From NCBI GenBank assembly GCA_017964705.1, contig JAGCRL010000213.1:1-10290 (forward strand): DNA of 10,290 nt, given 5' to 3'. The position numbers were made by a program, and so were the translations under genes. The stretch comes from Alphaproteobacteria bacterium (GTDB taxonomy: Bacteria; Pseudomonadota; Alphaproteobacteria; RF32; CAG-239). Of the stretch, positions 1-7,150 are shown in pieces. Every line of letters begins with the position of its first letter. Position 1 is the first letter of the stretch. The notes below the pieces were generated by a model. It was not told the DNA's origin. It was given only the letters and a program-made list of their open reading frames with translations, and ran no database searches.

Positions 1-1
1 G

Positions 2-475
2 ACAGAAGTAGCTGTTTCTAAAAAAACATCAGAAGATAAAGCAATAACAAATAAAAAAATTGCAAAAGCTACACCGACCAAAACTGTTTCAACCTATAGA
101 AAAAGCAAATTTATTTGGCCTGTAAACGGATCAGTTGTTTCTGGTTTTGGAGTTGTTGGCAAAGGGCGACGTAATGATGGAATAAACATAAAGGCCGCTT
201 TGGGTACCAATGTCAAAGCCGCCGATAAAGGAGTTGTCGCATATGCCGGTAATGAACTTAAAGGCTTTGGAAATCTCGTTTTAATAAAACATTCAGATGG
301 TTATATTACGGCTTATGCACATAATGATAAGCTGTACGTGAAGAAGGGACAAAACGTAGTACGTGGCGAAAAAATAGCAACAGTAGGAAGCACTGGTAGT
401 GTTAATAGTCCGCAATTACACTTTGAAGTTCGTGCCGGAAAAAAGGCCGTTAATCCACGTACATATCTGCCATAA
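2..475 (+). CDS. NlpD-like LytM/M23-family protein, C-terminal part (5' end outside window)
   Basis: The reading frame is open to the left edge; 157 residues are visible and the start lies upstream. The first ~35 visible residues are a Lys/Thr/Ser-rich linker, followed by a LytM (peptidase M23) beta-barrel domain from about residue 38 to the TAA stop. The domain begins with a FIWPVNG stretch, contains VVAYAGNELKGFGNLVLIKH and AYAHN, and ends with LHFEVR and VNPRTYLP, very like the end of E. coli NlpD. Active LytM enzymes bind zinc through HxxxD and HxH. Here the first motif reads NDGIN (His to Asn, Asp to Asn) and the second reads QLH (first His to Gln), so I infer a non-hydrolytic LytM factor, such as an activator of cell-wall amidases at division. 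An N-terminal signal peptide/lipobox and LysM domain would be expected outside the window. It lies just upstream of yajC-secD-secF on the same strand, a common alphaproteobacterial arrangement. Confidence 0.9.
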   Translation, partial: TEVAVSKKTSEDKAITNKKIAKATPTKTVSTYRKSKFIWPVNGSVVSGFGVVGKGRRNDGINIKAALGTNVKAADKGVVAYAGNELKGFGNLVLIKHSDGYITAYAHNDKLYVKKGQNVVRGEKIATVGSTGSVNSPQLHFEVRAGKKAVNPRTYLP

Positions 476-540
476 AATTATCTAAATAAAATTAAAAACT
501 TTTTTATAATAAAATCTCGTGTAAATCTTAGAGTTTTAGG

Positions 541-569
541 TTGTATCGACAATTTTTTTAGCTTAAACT
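541..569 (+). promoter_or_regulatory. Candidate promoter for yajC-secD-secF
   Basis: The box TTGTAT (541-546), a 17-nt spacer and TAAACT (564-569) lie in the gap before yajC, giving a predicted start near 576 and a leader of about 30 nt. The match to the sigma-70 consensus is only moderate (3/6 and 4/6). A perfect TATAAT also occurs at 505-510, but without a recognisable -35 box. The region is very AT-rich, so chance matches are likely, and read-through from the upstream LytM gene is equally possible. Confidence 0.22.
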
Positions 570-594
570 ACCACCCAGCTAAATTAATTTAAAT

Positions 595-598
595 GGAG
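595..598 (+). promoter_or_regulatory. Ribosome binding site that fixes the yajC start
   Basis: GGAG sits 6 nt before the ATG at 605. The in-frame ATG at 593 overlaps this GGAG and has no purine-rich site of its own at a useful distance, so the downstream ATG is the better start. Confidence 0.7.
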
Positions 599-604
599 AA
601 AAAT

Positions 605-943
605 ATGTTTATAACAGAAGCTATGGCGGCGACTGAAGCAGCAGCTGAAGCAACGGCGGCAGCCGCAGAACCTAGTCCAATGGCTAGTTTTTTGATTCAG
701 CTGATACTGGTTTTTGCAATTTTCTATTTTTTACTTATTCGTCCTCAAAAAAAGAAGATGAAAGAGTTTGAAAATATGTTAAAAGCAATTCAACCAAAAG
801 ATGAAGTTCTTACTGGCGGTGGTATCTATGGCCATGTGGTTAGAGTTGAAGGAGATATTCTAACAGTTGAAATTGCTAAGGGAGTGGAAATTAAAGTTTC
901 TCGCTCAACAATTCGAGAAGTAGTTTCTAAAGTACAGAAATAA
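605..943 (+). CDS. yajC: YajC, SecDF-associated preprotein translocase subunit
   Basis: This encodes a 112-residue single-pass inner-membrane protein that associates with SecD and SecF as an accessory of the SecYEG translocon. Residues 1-25 are an Ala/Glu/Thr-rich, probably periplasmic tail. A membrane segment spans about 28-45 (SFLIQLILVFAIFYFLL). It runs into the family hallmark LIRPQKKK (about 44-51), then a cytoplasmic small beta domain with KPxDEVLTGGGIYG-type sequence (about 64-76) and a VEIKVSRSTI stretch. Length and layout are normal for YajC. I start at 605 rather than the in-frame ATG at 593 because of the Shine-Dalgarno position. secD begins 20 nt after the TAA stop, so the two are surely cotranscribed. 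Confidence 0.95.
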   Translation: MFITEAMAATEAAAEATAAAAEPSPMASFLIQLILVFAIFYFLLIRPQKKKMKEFENMLKAIQPKDEVLTGGGIYGHVVRVEGDILTVEIAKGVEIKVSRSTIREVVSKVQK

Positions 944-963
944 TTAGATGAAAAGAGAAATAA

Positions 964-2508
964 ATGTATAAACTATCATTACAAAGAATACTTATGATCT
1001 TGGCAGTTTGCGTTATTGGTGTGTTTTACTCCGTACCAAACTTTGTCAAAGACGCAAAAACAACCCTGCCTTCTTGGTGGCAACCGGTTAATCTTGGTTT
1101 GGACTTACAAGGAGGCTCAAGCTTATTGTTGGAAGTAGATTTAACTTCTGCATTAAAAGATAGAATGCAAAGCCTGGAAGACTCTGCACGTTCTGCTCTA
1201 AAAGATGCCCGTGTACGTTATCAAGGAATAAGCTCCTCGGCAGATGGATTAAAAATTCGTATTGAAGATGCAAATGCTCGGAGCAAAGCAATTACTCCAT
1301 TAAGAAAGATGGATGAAGGGTTGACTGTTTCAGAATCAAACGGAACATTGGTTGTTACTTACGACGAGCAAGCTTTAAATCAAATAAAGAGTAAACTTGT
1401 TGAACAATCAATTGAAATTGTTCGTAAACGTATTGACGAATACGGCACAAACGAACCGATTATTCAAAGTCAGGGTTATGGTCGTATTTTAGTTCAATTA
1501 CCTGGTATCCAAAATCCGGAAGAGGTAAAAGTTCTTTTAGGTAAAACAGCTAAAATGACATTCCATTTGGTTGATAGTTCTACAACTGTTACAGAAGCAA
1601 AACGTGGTAAATTAAAGAGCTCATCTCGTATTATTCGCGGATCAGAAGGAGAGCAATATGTTATTGTCAGAAAACCTGCTGTTGGCGGAGAGACATTAAC
1701 TGATGCCGGCGTTTCTTTCCAAGATGGAGCAGCTGCTGTTAGCTTTAAGTTTAATAATTTAGGTGCCAAGAAATTTGGTGAAGTAACCAAGAATAATGTT
1801 GGCGAACAATTAGCCATCGTTTTAGATGATGAAGTTATTTCAGCCCCAACCATTCAATCAGCAATTACCGGAGGATCTGGCGTTATTACTGGAAACTACA
1901 CTTCCGAAAGCGCACAAGAATTAGCATTGTTGCTTCGTTCCGGTGCTTTACCGGCTCCGCTTAATATTCTGGAAGAAAGAACAGTTGGTGCAGGTCTTGG
2001 TGCAGATAGTATTAAATCTGGTGTGTTCTCTTCAATTATCGGATTAATTGGCGTTATCGTCTTTTTAATTTTGGCATATGGTTTGTTTGGCTTGTTTACA
2101 TCAATTACCGTGTTCTTAAACCTGTTTTTAATGCTAGGAACCTTAAGTGTAATTGGCGCGACCTTAACATTACCTGGTATTGCGGGTATCATTTTAACCA
2201 TTGGTATGGCGGTAGATGCTAATGTGTTAATTTTTGAACGCATGCGTGAAGAAGTAAAAAATGGTCGTTCGATTAAAGATTCAATAGAAACCGGATTTTC
2301 TTTTGCATGGGGAACGATTATAGACTCTAACTTAACAACGTTGATTGCTGCTGCAGTATTGTTCTATTTTGGTAGTGGTCCGGTTAGAGGATTTGCTGTT
2401 ACTTTAGCAATTGGTATTTTAACCTCATTGTTTACCTCTGTAACAGTAACCAGATTAATTATTACAGCATGGTATAATCGCTTCAAACCTAAAGCATTAC
2501 CGCTTTAA
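964..2508 (+). CDS. secD: SecD, protein translocase subunit
   Basis: The 514-residue inner-membrane protein works with SecF and YajC to help late export of proteins through SecYEG, using the proton gradient. It has a membrane segment at about 8-25, then the hallmark LGLDLQGG at 44-51 opening a large periplasmic part (P1) that includes IVRKRIDEYGTNEP (about 152-165), the KMTFHLV segment (about 197-203) and LDDEVISAP (287-295). A C-terminal block of five membrane segments (about 355-505) follows. It carries GMAVDANVLIFERMREE (414-430); the Asp in this motif (418) corresponds to the conserved intramembrane Asp tied to proton movement. Length is typical of stand-alone SecD. The RBS is weak (purine-rich GAAAAGAGAAAT before the ATG), but the start matches the family N-terminus. 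secF follows after 19 nt. Confidence 0.97.
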   Translation: MYKLSLQRILMILAVCVIGVFYSVPNFVKDAKTTLPSWWQPVNLGLDLQGGSSLLLEVDLTSALKDRMQSLEDSARSALKDARVRYQGISSSADGLKIRIEDANARSKAITPLRKMDEGLTVSESNGTLVVTYDEQALNQIKSKLVEQSIEIVRKRIDEYGTNEPIIQSQGYGRILVQLPGIQNPEEVKVLLGKTAKMTFHLVDSSTTVTEAKRGKLKSSSRIIRGSEGEQYVIVRKPAVGGETLTDAGVSFQDGAAAVSFKFNNLGAKKFGEVTKNNVGEQLAIVLDDEVISAPTIQSAITGGSGVITGNYTSESAQELALLLRSGALPAPLNILEERTVGAGLGADSIKSGVFSSIIGLIGVIVFLILAYGLFGLFTSITVFLNLFLMLGTLSVIGATLTLPGIAGIILTIGMAVDANVLIFERMREEVKNGRSIKDSIETGFSFAWGTIIDSNLTTLIAAAVLFYFGSGPVRGFAVTLAIGILTSLFTSVTVTRLIITAWYNRFKPKALPL

Positions 2509-2527
2509 TTGGATAAGGAATAAAAAA

Positions 2528-3463
2528 ATGACGATGTTAAAATGGATTACAAAAGATACAAATATCAATTTTATGAAAGCACGCAAATTTACATATATTC
2601 TTTCTGCAATTTTGATAATATTATCTTGTTTAAGTATATATTTTAAGAGTTTCAATTTTGGTATTGATTTTTCTGGCGGTGTGTTAATGGAAATTAAGTC
2701 TGAAAAACCAATTAATATAGATGAAATTCGTTCAAAATTAAGTGTTCTAAAATTAGATGAACTAAATTTGCAAACAATTGGCGAAAACGGTGATGAATTA
2801 ATGATCCGTGCCCAAGCTGAAAACGCAAATGAAGAAGCACAAAGAAAAGCAGTTGTTGATATCAAAAAAATATTAGGCAATAGCTTTGAATACCGTCGTG
2901 TTGAAAACGTTGGCCCGCAAGTTGGTGACGAACTTAAAACCGCAGGTATTGTTGCTTCCGTTTTAGCAATGCTTGCAATTGCCATTTATATTTGGGTTCG
3001 TTTTGAATGGCAATTTGCTTTAGGTGCATTGGTTGGACTGTTTCACGATATTCTGATAACTGTCGGGTTATTATCTTTCTTTAGGTTTGATTTCAGTTTA
3101 ACAACTGTTGCCGCCATTTTAACGCTTGTTGGTTATTCTATTAACGACACGGTGGTTAATTATGACCGTATTCGTGAAAACCTAAAGAAATATCGTAAAA
3201 TGCCGCAATTAGATTTATTGAATAAGAGTATTAATGACATCTTTTCCAGAACAATCTTAACCGGTTTAACAACATTAATTGCTGTTCTTCCTTTATATTT
3301 CTGGGGTGGAGATGCATTAAAGAGCTTTTCATTTACAATCTTAGTCGGATTAATTATCGGTACATACTCTTCAATTTATATTTGTACAGCATTCTTAAAT
3401 CTGTTTGATTTACGTGCCGTAGAAAAGAAAGATGAAGGAAATTACTTTGGTACAATCGGATAA
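2528..3463 (+). CDS. secF: SecF, protein translocase subunit
   Basis: The 311-residue partner of SecD also belongs to the RND-related SecDF family. Residues 1-18 are a short cytoplasmic tail with the INFMKARK segment common to SecF, then a first membrane segment at about 20-38. FNFGIDFSGG (42-51) is the SecF counterpart of the SecD LGLDLQGG motif. A small periplasmic domain (about 52-135) precedes five membrane segments (about 140-295), with VGYSINDTVVNYDRIREN at 201-218 holding the conserved Asp residues of the fourth segment. AAGGA at 2515-2519 lies 8 nt before the ATG. The gene ends in TAA directly followed by a second TAA, then a strong terminator starts 19 nt downstream, so secF is the last gene of its unit. 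Confidence 0.97.
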   Translation: MTMLKWITKDTNINFMKARKFTYILSAILIILSCLSIYFKSFNFGIDFSGGVLMEIKSEKPINIDEIRSKLSVLKLDELNLQTIGENGDELMIRAQAENANEEAQRKAVVDIKKILGNSFEYRRVENVGPQVGDELKTAGIVASVLAMLAIAIYIWVRFEWQFALGALVGLFHDILITVGLLSFFRFDFSLTTVAAILTLVGYSINDTVVNYDRIRENLKKYRKMPQLDLLNKSINDIFSRTILTGLTTLIAVLPLYFWGGDALKSFSFTILVGLIIGTYSSIYICTAFLNLFDLRAVEKKDEGNYFGTIG

Positions 3464-3482
3464 TAATTCCGTATAATATTAT

Positions 3483-3509
3483 AAAAAGCCCGATTTTATC
3501 GGGCTTTTT
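3483..3509. terminator. Bidirectional intrinsic terminator between secF and the small genes
   Basis: Perfect 12-bp arms (3483-3494 and 3498-3509) flank a TTT loop. The arms are A5 + GCCCGAT and ATCGGGC + T5, so the hairpin has a GC-rich core flanked by an A-tract and a T-tract. It therefore reads as a rho-independent terminator on both strands. On the + strand it ends yajC-secD-secF; on the - strand it lies 14 nt beyond the stop of the 83-aa gene and would end transcription of the small genes, and of gatCAB if that transcript continues so far. Confidence 0.92.
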
Positions 3510-3522
3510 GTTTAGTAAAATA

Positions 3523-3774
3523 TTAGTTATAAACTTGAGAGGTAAGATTACTTTTTTTATTAGTTTTTTGAGGGATAAATCGACAAGCATCTAATGTATT
3601 TTCAGCACGCTTAAAAACTTCTTCGGCAAAAGCCATTTTAGCAACATGAGTAATAAACAATGGTCGTTCTAATTTCAGTTTTCCCAAAGTTTCTTCCAGT
3701 GCTTCAAAACTATCATAAATTGTGCCGACAAAAATCATATTGTCTTTTAATATGTCTTGTTGTTTTCTATTCAT
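3523..3774 (-). CDS. Small protein of unknown function (83 aa)
   Basis: I do not recognise a family. The 83-residue product begins MNRKQQDILK, has a mixed hydrophobic stretch at 13-20 (MIFVGTIY), an acidic amphipathic segment (22-33), then PLFITHVAKMAFAEEVFKRA (38-57) that looks like one long amphipathic helix, and a basic/polar tail (69-83) rich in Lys, Asn and Gln. No signal peptide or membrane segment is evident, so a soluble cytoplasmic protein is likely. The start is chosen by the GAGGT 6 nt upstream of ATG at 3774; an in-frame GTG at 3780 abuts that site and cannot use it. Stop is TAA. It lies 109 nt downstream of the 64-aa gene on the same strand, and just before the shared terminator. 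The RBS, the terminator and the absence of a competing frame support a real gene. Confidence 0.7.
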   Translation of the reverse strand: MNRKQQDILKDNMIFVGTIYDSFEALEETLGKLKLERPLFITHVAKMAFAEEVFKRAENTLDACRFIPQKTNKKSNLTSQVYN

Positions 3775-3780
3775 TTTCAC

Positions 3781-3785
3781 ACCTC
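3781..3785 (-). promoter_or_regulatory. Ribosome binding site of the 83-aa gene
   Basis: GAGGT on the - strand is spaced 6 nt from the ATG at 3774. It touches the alternative GTG at 3780 with no spacing, which rules that start out. Confidence 0.65.
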
Positions 3786-3883
3786 ATAAAAATAAAACCA
3801 AACATTAAACGAAGTATGAAATAAAATATTTTTTTAAACCTCTAAATAAAGCTATATTGACAACAAATTTATAGTCGATTCCT

Positions 3884-4078
3884 TTAAATAATAAATTTAC
3901 GATTAAGTTTTTCATCATGATGATGGTATAAACCGTGTTTAACGGAAACAAAGTGTTTCTTACACCAAGTATCGGCAACCAAATTGACAATTTCGCTATT
4001 TAAATCGGTTACATCATTACCAATAAAACGATTTGCCAAATCATAAATAACATAATTTGCAATATCTATTTTTTTCAT
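3884..4078 (-). CDS. Small protein of unknown function (64 aa)
   Basis: I do not recognise a family. The product has 64 residues: MKKIDIANYV at the start, a probable helix through 5-18, an acidic/polar middle (NDVTDLNSE, 21-29), another probable helix (30-40), and a histidine-rich end with Cys39, His42, His48 and His52-54, closing in basic NRKFII. No signal peptide or membrane segment is seen. A full AGGAGG (4085-4090, - strand) sits 6 nt before the ATG, the strongest Shine-Dalgarno in the window, which argues that the gene is real and well translated. It lies 152 nt downstream of gatB on the same strand. An 8-bp inverted repeat sits just upstream of the RBS. The Cys/His cluster could bind metal, but this is only suggested by composition. 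Confidence 0.7.
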   Translation of the reverse strand: MKKIDIANYVIYDLANRFIGNDVTDLNSEIVNLVADTWCKKHFVSVKHGLYHHHDEKLNRKFII

Positions 4079-4084
4079 AAAAAT

Positions 4085-4090
4085 CCTCCT
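4085..4090 (-). promoter_or_regulatory. Strong Shine-Dalgarno (AGGAGG) of the 64-aa gene
   Basis: This is a perfect six-base anti-16S match on the - strand, 6 nt from the ATG at 4078. It is the main evidence that this short gene is translated. Confidence 0.75.
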
Positions 4091-4094
4091 CTCA

Positions 4095-4125
4095 TCGCTA
4101 AATATATAAAGTGTTGTTTTAGCGA
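4095..4125 (-). promoter_or_regulatory. Inverted repeat upstream of the 64-aa gene (operator or leader hairpin?)
   Basis: The arms TCGCTAAA (4095-4102) and TTTAGCGA (4118-4125) are perfect 8-bp inverted repeats around a 15-nt AT-rich centre containing TATATA (4103-4108). The repeat ends 4 nt before the AGGAGG of the 64-aa gene. It could be an operator overlapping a -10 box, or a leader hairpin if transcription starts further up (TTATAA at 4156-4161, 16 nt, TATATA at 4134-4139 on the - strand). It has no T-tract after it on the - strand, so it is not an intrinsic terminator in that direction. Confidence 0.4.
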
Positions 4126-4230
4126 AAAAAAGGTATATAAAACTAATGTCTATGTTTATAAGGATATTTTTACACTGGACACCCTTATTTTAAACCTAAA
4201 GTTCTATAATAACTTAATTTTTTGTAAAAA

Positions 4231-5688
4231 TTATCCTAGCTTTTTCTTCAACAGCTCATTAACCACTTGCGGATTAGCCTTGCCTTGAGATTGCTTCATC
4301 ACTTGTCCGACAAACCATCCGAATAGGCCGACCTTACCACCGCGATAAGCCGCCACATTATCTGCAGCAGTTGCCAACAAATCATCAATCAATTTTTCGA
4401 TTGCGCCGGTATCCGTTACCTGTTTCAAGCCTTTTTCTTCTACAATTTTTTCCGGATTTTCACCTGTTTCTGCCATAATTGCAAACACATCTTTAGCGGT
4501 CTTTCCGTTAATAACGTTGGTTGTAATTAGCTCAACCAATGCTCCAAGATTTTCAGCCGTTACAGGGGAATCTTTAAGTTCTTTCTTCTTCTCATTCAGC
4601 ATTGCAAAAAAATCACCCATCAACCAGTTGGCAACCTTTTTGGCATCATGCCCTTTAGCGGCCTTTTCAAAAAAATCCGCTGTTTCTTTATTTTCACAAA
4701 TAACCGTTGCATCATATGTGGTTAAGCCCAAATCTTTTACAAAGCGAGCTTTCTTTGCGTCTGGTAACTCCACTAATTCGCTTTTAACTTTATTAATAAA
4801 TTCATCTGTTAAAATCAGTGGTGGTAAATCCGGCTCAGGGAAATAACGATAGTCATCTGAAAACTCTTTTTTGCGCATAAATTTGGTTACGCCGTTAACA
4901 GAATCAAACTGACGGGTCTGTTGTTCTATAGTCTCACCTTTTTCATATAGCTCAACTTGGCGTTTGGCTTCATACTCAATCGCTTGCATAACAAATTTAA
5001 CGGAGTTAACATTTTTAACTTCGGCACGCGGACGAAGTTCATCGGAACCGAGCGGACGAACAGAAATACTTGCGTCACAACGCATTGAACCTTCATCCAT
5101 ATTACCGTCACAAGTGCCGAGATAGCGTACAATAGAACGTAATTTCTTTAAGAATGCTCCAGCTTCTTCCGGTGAACGAAAGTCCGGTTTGGTAACAATT
5201 TCCATTAATCCCACACCGGCTCTGTTCAAATCAATAAAACTCTTGGTCGGTGACATATCGTGAATAGATTTAGCGGCATCCTGCTCAATATGCATACGTT
5301 CAATACGGATAGTCTTGCTTGTGCCGTCTGACAAATCAACATCTATTGCACCCTCACCGACAATCGGATATTCAAATTGAGTAATCTGGTAACCCTGCGG
5401 TAAATCCGCATAAAAATAGTTTTTACGCGAAAATTGTGAATATTTATTGATTACCGCATTTAAGCCCAATCCGGTTTTTACCGCCTGATGAACGCATTCC
5501 TCATTAAGCGTCGGCAACATCCCGGGCATACCGGCATCAACGAAAGAAACGTTTTCGTTAACATCGTCACCAAACTCTGTTGAAGCGCCGGAGAAAATTT
5601 TAGATTTGGATATAATTTGGCAATGAATTTCCAAGCCGCAAATAACTTCCCATTTTCCTTTTTCTGTTGTTATAATATATTCTGCCAT
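4231..5688 (-). CDS. gatB: Aspartyl/glutamyl-tRNA(Asn/Gln) amidotransferase subunit B
   Basis: GatB (485 aa) is the tRNA-binding and kinase-like subunit of GatCAB. It activates the side chain of mischarged Glu-tRNA(Gln) or Asp-tRNA(Asn) with ATP, then uses ammonia delivered from GatA. The N-terminal cradle domain (about 1-290) shows CGLEIHCQI (17-25), SKIFSG (29-34), DAGMPGMLPTLN (51-62), RKNYFYADLPQGYQI (88-102), DLNRAGVGLMEIV (153-165), and CDGNMDEGSMRCDASISVRP (193-212) followed by RAEVKNVNS (221-229). A helical linker and a C-terminal YqeY-type tRNA-binding domain (about 340-485) end in VGLFGWFVGQVMK and GKANPQVVNELL, as the family does. Length is normal. Its ATG lies 3 nt after the gatA stop, with AAGGA inside the end of gatA, so translation is probably coupled. 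It is the last gat gene. Confidence 0.98.
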   Translation of the reverse strand: MAEYIITTEKGKWEVICGLEIHCQIISKSKIFSGASTEFGDDVNENVSFVDAGMPGMLPTLNEECVHQAVKTGLGLNAVINKYSQFSRKNYFYADLPQGYQITQFEYPIVGEGAIDVDLSDGTSKTIRIERMHIEQDAAKSIHDMSPTKSFIDLNRAGVGLMEIVTKPDFRSPEEAGAFLKKLRSIVRYLGTCDGNMDEGSMRCDASISVRPLGSDELRPRAEVKNVNSVKFVMQAIEYEAKRQVELYEKGETIEQQTRQFDSVNGVTKFMRKKEFSDDYRYFPEPDLPPLILTDEFINKVKSELVELPDAKKARFVKDLGLTTYDATVICENKETADFFEKAAKGHDAKKVANWLMGDFFAMLNEKKKELKDSPVTAENLGALVELITTNVINGKTAKDVFAIMAETGENPEKIVEEKGLKQVTDTGAIEKLIDDLLATAADNVAAYRGGKVGLFGWFVGQVMKQSQGKANPQVVNELLKKKLG

Positions 5689-5691
5689 TTT

Positions 5692-7146
5692 TTACATCCT
5701 TACAAAATTCGCGCCGCGCTCAAGCTGATATGCCGTCTTAAATACTGTTCCCTCATCAAAAGGTTTGCCGATAAGTTGCATTCCTAAAGGTAATCCGTTT
5801 TTAGATAAACCGATAGGCAAACTCATGGCCGGTAATCCTGCTAAATTTACTGAAACGGTAAACACGTCGTTTAAATACATATTAATCGGGTTTTCGAGCA
5901 TCTTTTTATCACCGATGGCAAAAGGCTCAATTGGGCTTGTCGGCGTTAAAATAACATCGCATTTTTCAAAAGCTTTATCAAAGTCATTCTTAATCAACTG
6001 CCGAACTTTTTGTGCTTTTAAGTAATACGCATCATAATATCCGGCAGAAAGCACATAAGTACCGATAAGAATACGTCGCTTTACTTCTTTTCCAAAACCA
6101 CTCGTTCTGCTATTGGTATAGAGTTCATCTAAACCATTACCGTCAACACGATTGCCATAGCGCACACCGTCATAACGTGATAAGTTAGAAGAAGCCTCTG
6201 CAGGTGCAATAACATAATATGTCGGCAAAGCATATTTCGTATGCGGCAAACTGATAGAAACAATTTCTGCCCCTGCATTTTTAAGAATTTCTGCCGCCTT
6301 ATCCCAATAGGTGACAATTTCTTCATTCATCCCATCTATACGATATTCGTTTGGAATTCCTACTTTCAATCCTTTTATATCTTTACCTAAGAATGCGCTA
6401 AAATCAGGTACCTCTACTTTAGAAGAAGTAGAGTCTTTTGCATCATATCCGGCCATAGAGTTTAAGAGAAGCGCGCAGTCAGCCACATCTTTACAAATCG
6501 GTCCGGCTTGATCAAGTGATGATGCAAACGCAATAATACCATAACGAGAGCAACGACCATAGGTAGGCTTAATACCTGTTACGCCACAAAAAGCTGCCGG
6601 TTCGCGAATAGATCCGCCGGTATCTGTACCGGTTGCCGCTGCACACATTTTTGCAGCCACAGCTGCGGCAGATCCACCGGAAGAACCTCCGGCAACGAGT
6701 TTTGTTTCTTTACTCCACGGGTTAACTACTGGGCCGAAGTAACTTGTTTCGTTACTGCCACCCATTGCAAATTCATCAAGATTTAATTTACCTAAAAATA
6801 CAGCGCCATCATCAAGTAAATTTTGTGTAACAGTAGATTCATACTGTGGTATAAAATTATCTATAATATGTGAACAAGCTGTTGTTCGTAATCCTTTTGT
6901 GCAAAACAAATCTTTAATGCCTAAGGCAATTCCCTCTAATGGTCTGTTTGTTCCGTTTTGATACCTTTTATCGGCTTCTTTAGCCTGTTCAAGCGCCTTT
7001 TCCTCATTAAGCGTTACATAAGCATTATATTTAGCATTATCTTGCATTTTATTAATATAAGCTTGGGTTAATTCCACCGCAGATATTTCTTTATTTCTTA
7101 ATTTTTTAAGAGATTCACTAACTGTTAACTCAACTAATTCACTCAT
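5692..7146 (-). CDS. gatA: Aspartyl/glutamyl-tRNA(Asn/Gln) amidotransferase subunit A
   Basis: GatA (484 aa) is the amidase-signature glutaminase subunit; it hydrolyses glutamine and passes ammonia to GatB. The amidase triad is visible: Lys78 in [10 protein letters not shown] (72-81), the cis-Ser at about 155 in [14 protein letters not shown], and nucleophile Ser179 in [17 protein letters not shown] (172-188). These positions agree with Lys79/Ser154/Ser178 of S. aureus Gat[22 protein letters not shown] and, near the C-terminus, [13 protein letters not shown] are further family segments. The frame extends upstream to 7203, but I start at ATG 7146 (MSELVELT), which matches the family N-terminus, falls 4 nt after the gatC stop and has GGAG 7 nt upstream within the end of gatC. 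A start further upstream would overlap gatC and add a Trp/Arg-rich stretch with no family match. Confidence 0.98.
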   Translation of the reverse strand: MSELVELTVSESLKKLRNKEISAVELTQAYINKMQDNAKYNAYVTLNEEKALEQAKEADKRYQNGTNRPLEGIALGIKDLFCTKGLRTTACSHIIDNFIPQYESTVTQNLLDDGAVFLGKLNLDEFAMGGSNETSYFGPVVNPWSKETKLVAGGSSGGSAAAVAAKMCAAATGTDTGGSIREPAAFCGVTGIKPTYGRCSRYGIIAFASSLDQAGPICKDVADCALLLNSMAGYDAKDSTSSKVEVPDFSAFLGKDIKGLKVGIPNEYRIDGMNEEIVTYWDKAAEILKNAGAEIVSISLPHTKYALPTYYVIAPAEASSNLSRYDGVRYGNRVDGNGLDELYTNSRTSGFGKEVKRRILIGTYVLSAGYYDAYYLKAQKVRQLIKNDFDKAFEKCDVILTPTSPIEPFAIGDKKMLENPINMYLNDVFTVSVNLAGLPAMSLPIGLSKNGLPLGMQLIGKPFDEGTVFKTAYQLERGANFVRM

Positions 7147-7150
7147 TCTT

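Larger units (their letters stand above)
4079..4230. other. Intergenic region between gatB and the 64-aa gene
   Basis: These 152 nt contain no open frame of note. Besides the RBS and inverted repeat listed separately, they hold an A/T-only hairpin (4215-4222 with 4226-4233) that overlaps the gatB stop codon, and two weak promoter-like box sets. No tRNA or riboswitch fold was recognised. Confidence 0.6.

Noticed and set aside
511..540. Possible hairpin after the LytM gene (AAAATCTC ... GAGTTTT)
   Set aside because: A bulged 7-bp stem made mostly of A/T pairs; not distinguishable from chance in this AT-rich gap.
1088..2243. Several antisense open frames inside secD
   Set aside because: They lie opposite a well-conserved gene, have no RBS or family similarity, and arise from the codon pattern of secD.
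2497..2985. 162-codon antisense frame opposite the start of secF
   Set aside because: SecF is unambiguous on the + strand; the antisense product is a Ser/Ile-rich composition artefact without an RBS.
3857..3862. Perfect TTGACA on the + strand between the two small genes
   Set aside because: No -10 box at 16-18 nt and no + strand gene to serve.
3805..3990. 61-codon - strand frame overlapping the end of the 64-aa gene
   Set aside because: It overlaps a gene with a much better RBS, and its sequence looks like translated AT-rich noise. I also considered a frameshift joining it to the 64-aa gene, but nothing in the sequence supports one.
4215..4233. A/T-only hairpin overlapping the gatB stop codon (TAATTTTT / AAAAATTA)
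   Set aside because: No GC pairs and no following T-tract on the - strand; too weak to call a terminator.
4926..5132. Other-frame - strand ORF inside gatB
   Set aside because: Shadow of gatB; no RBS and no recognisable protein.
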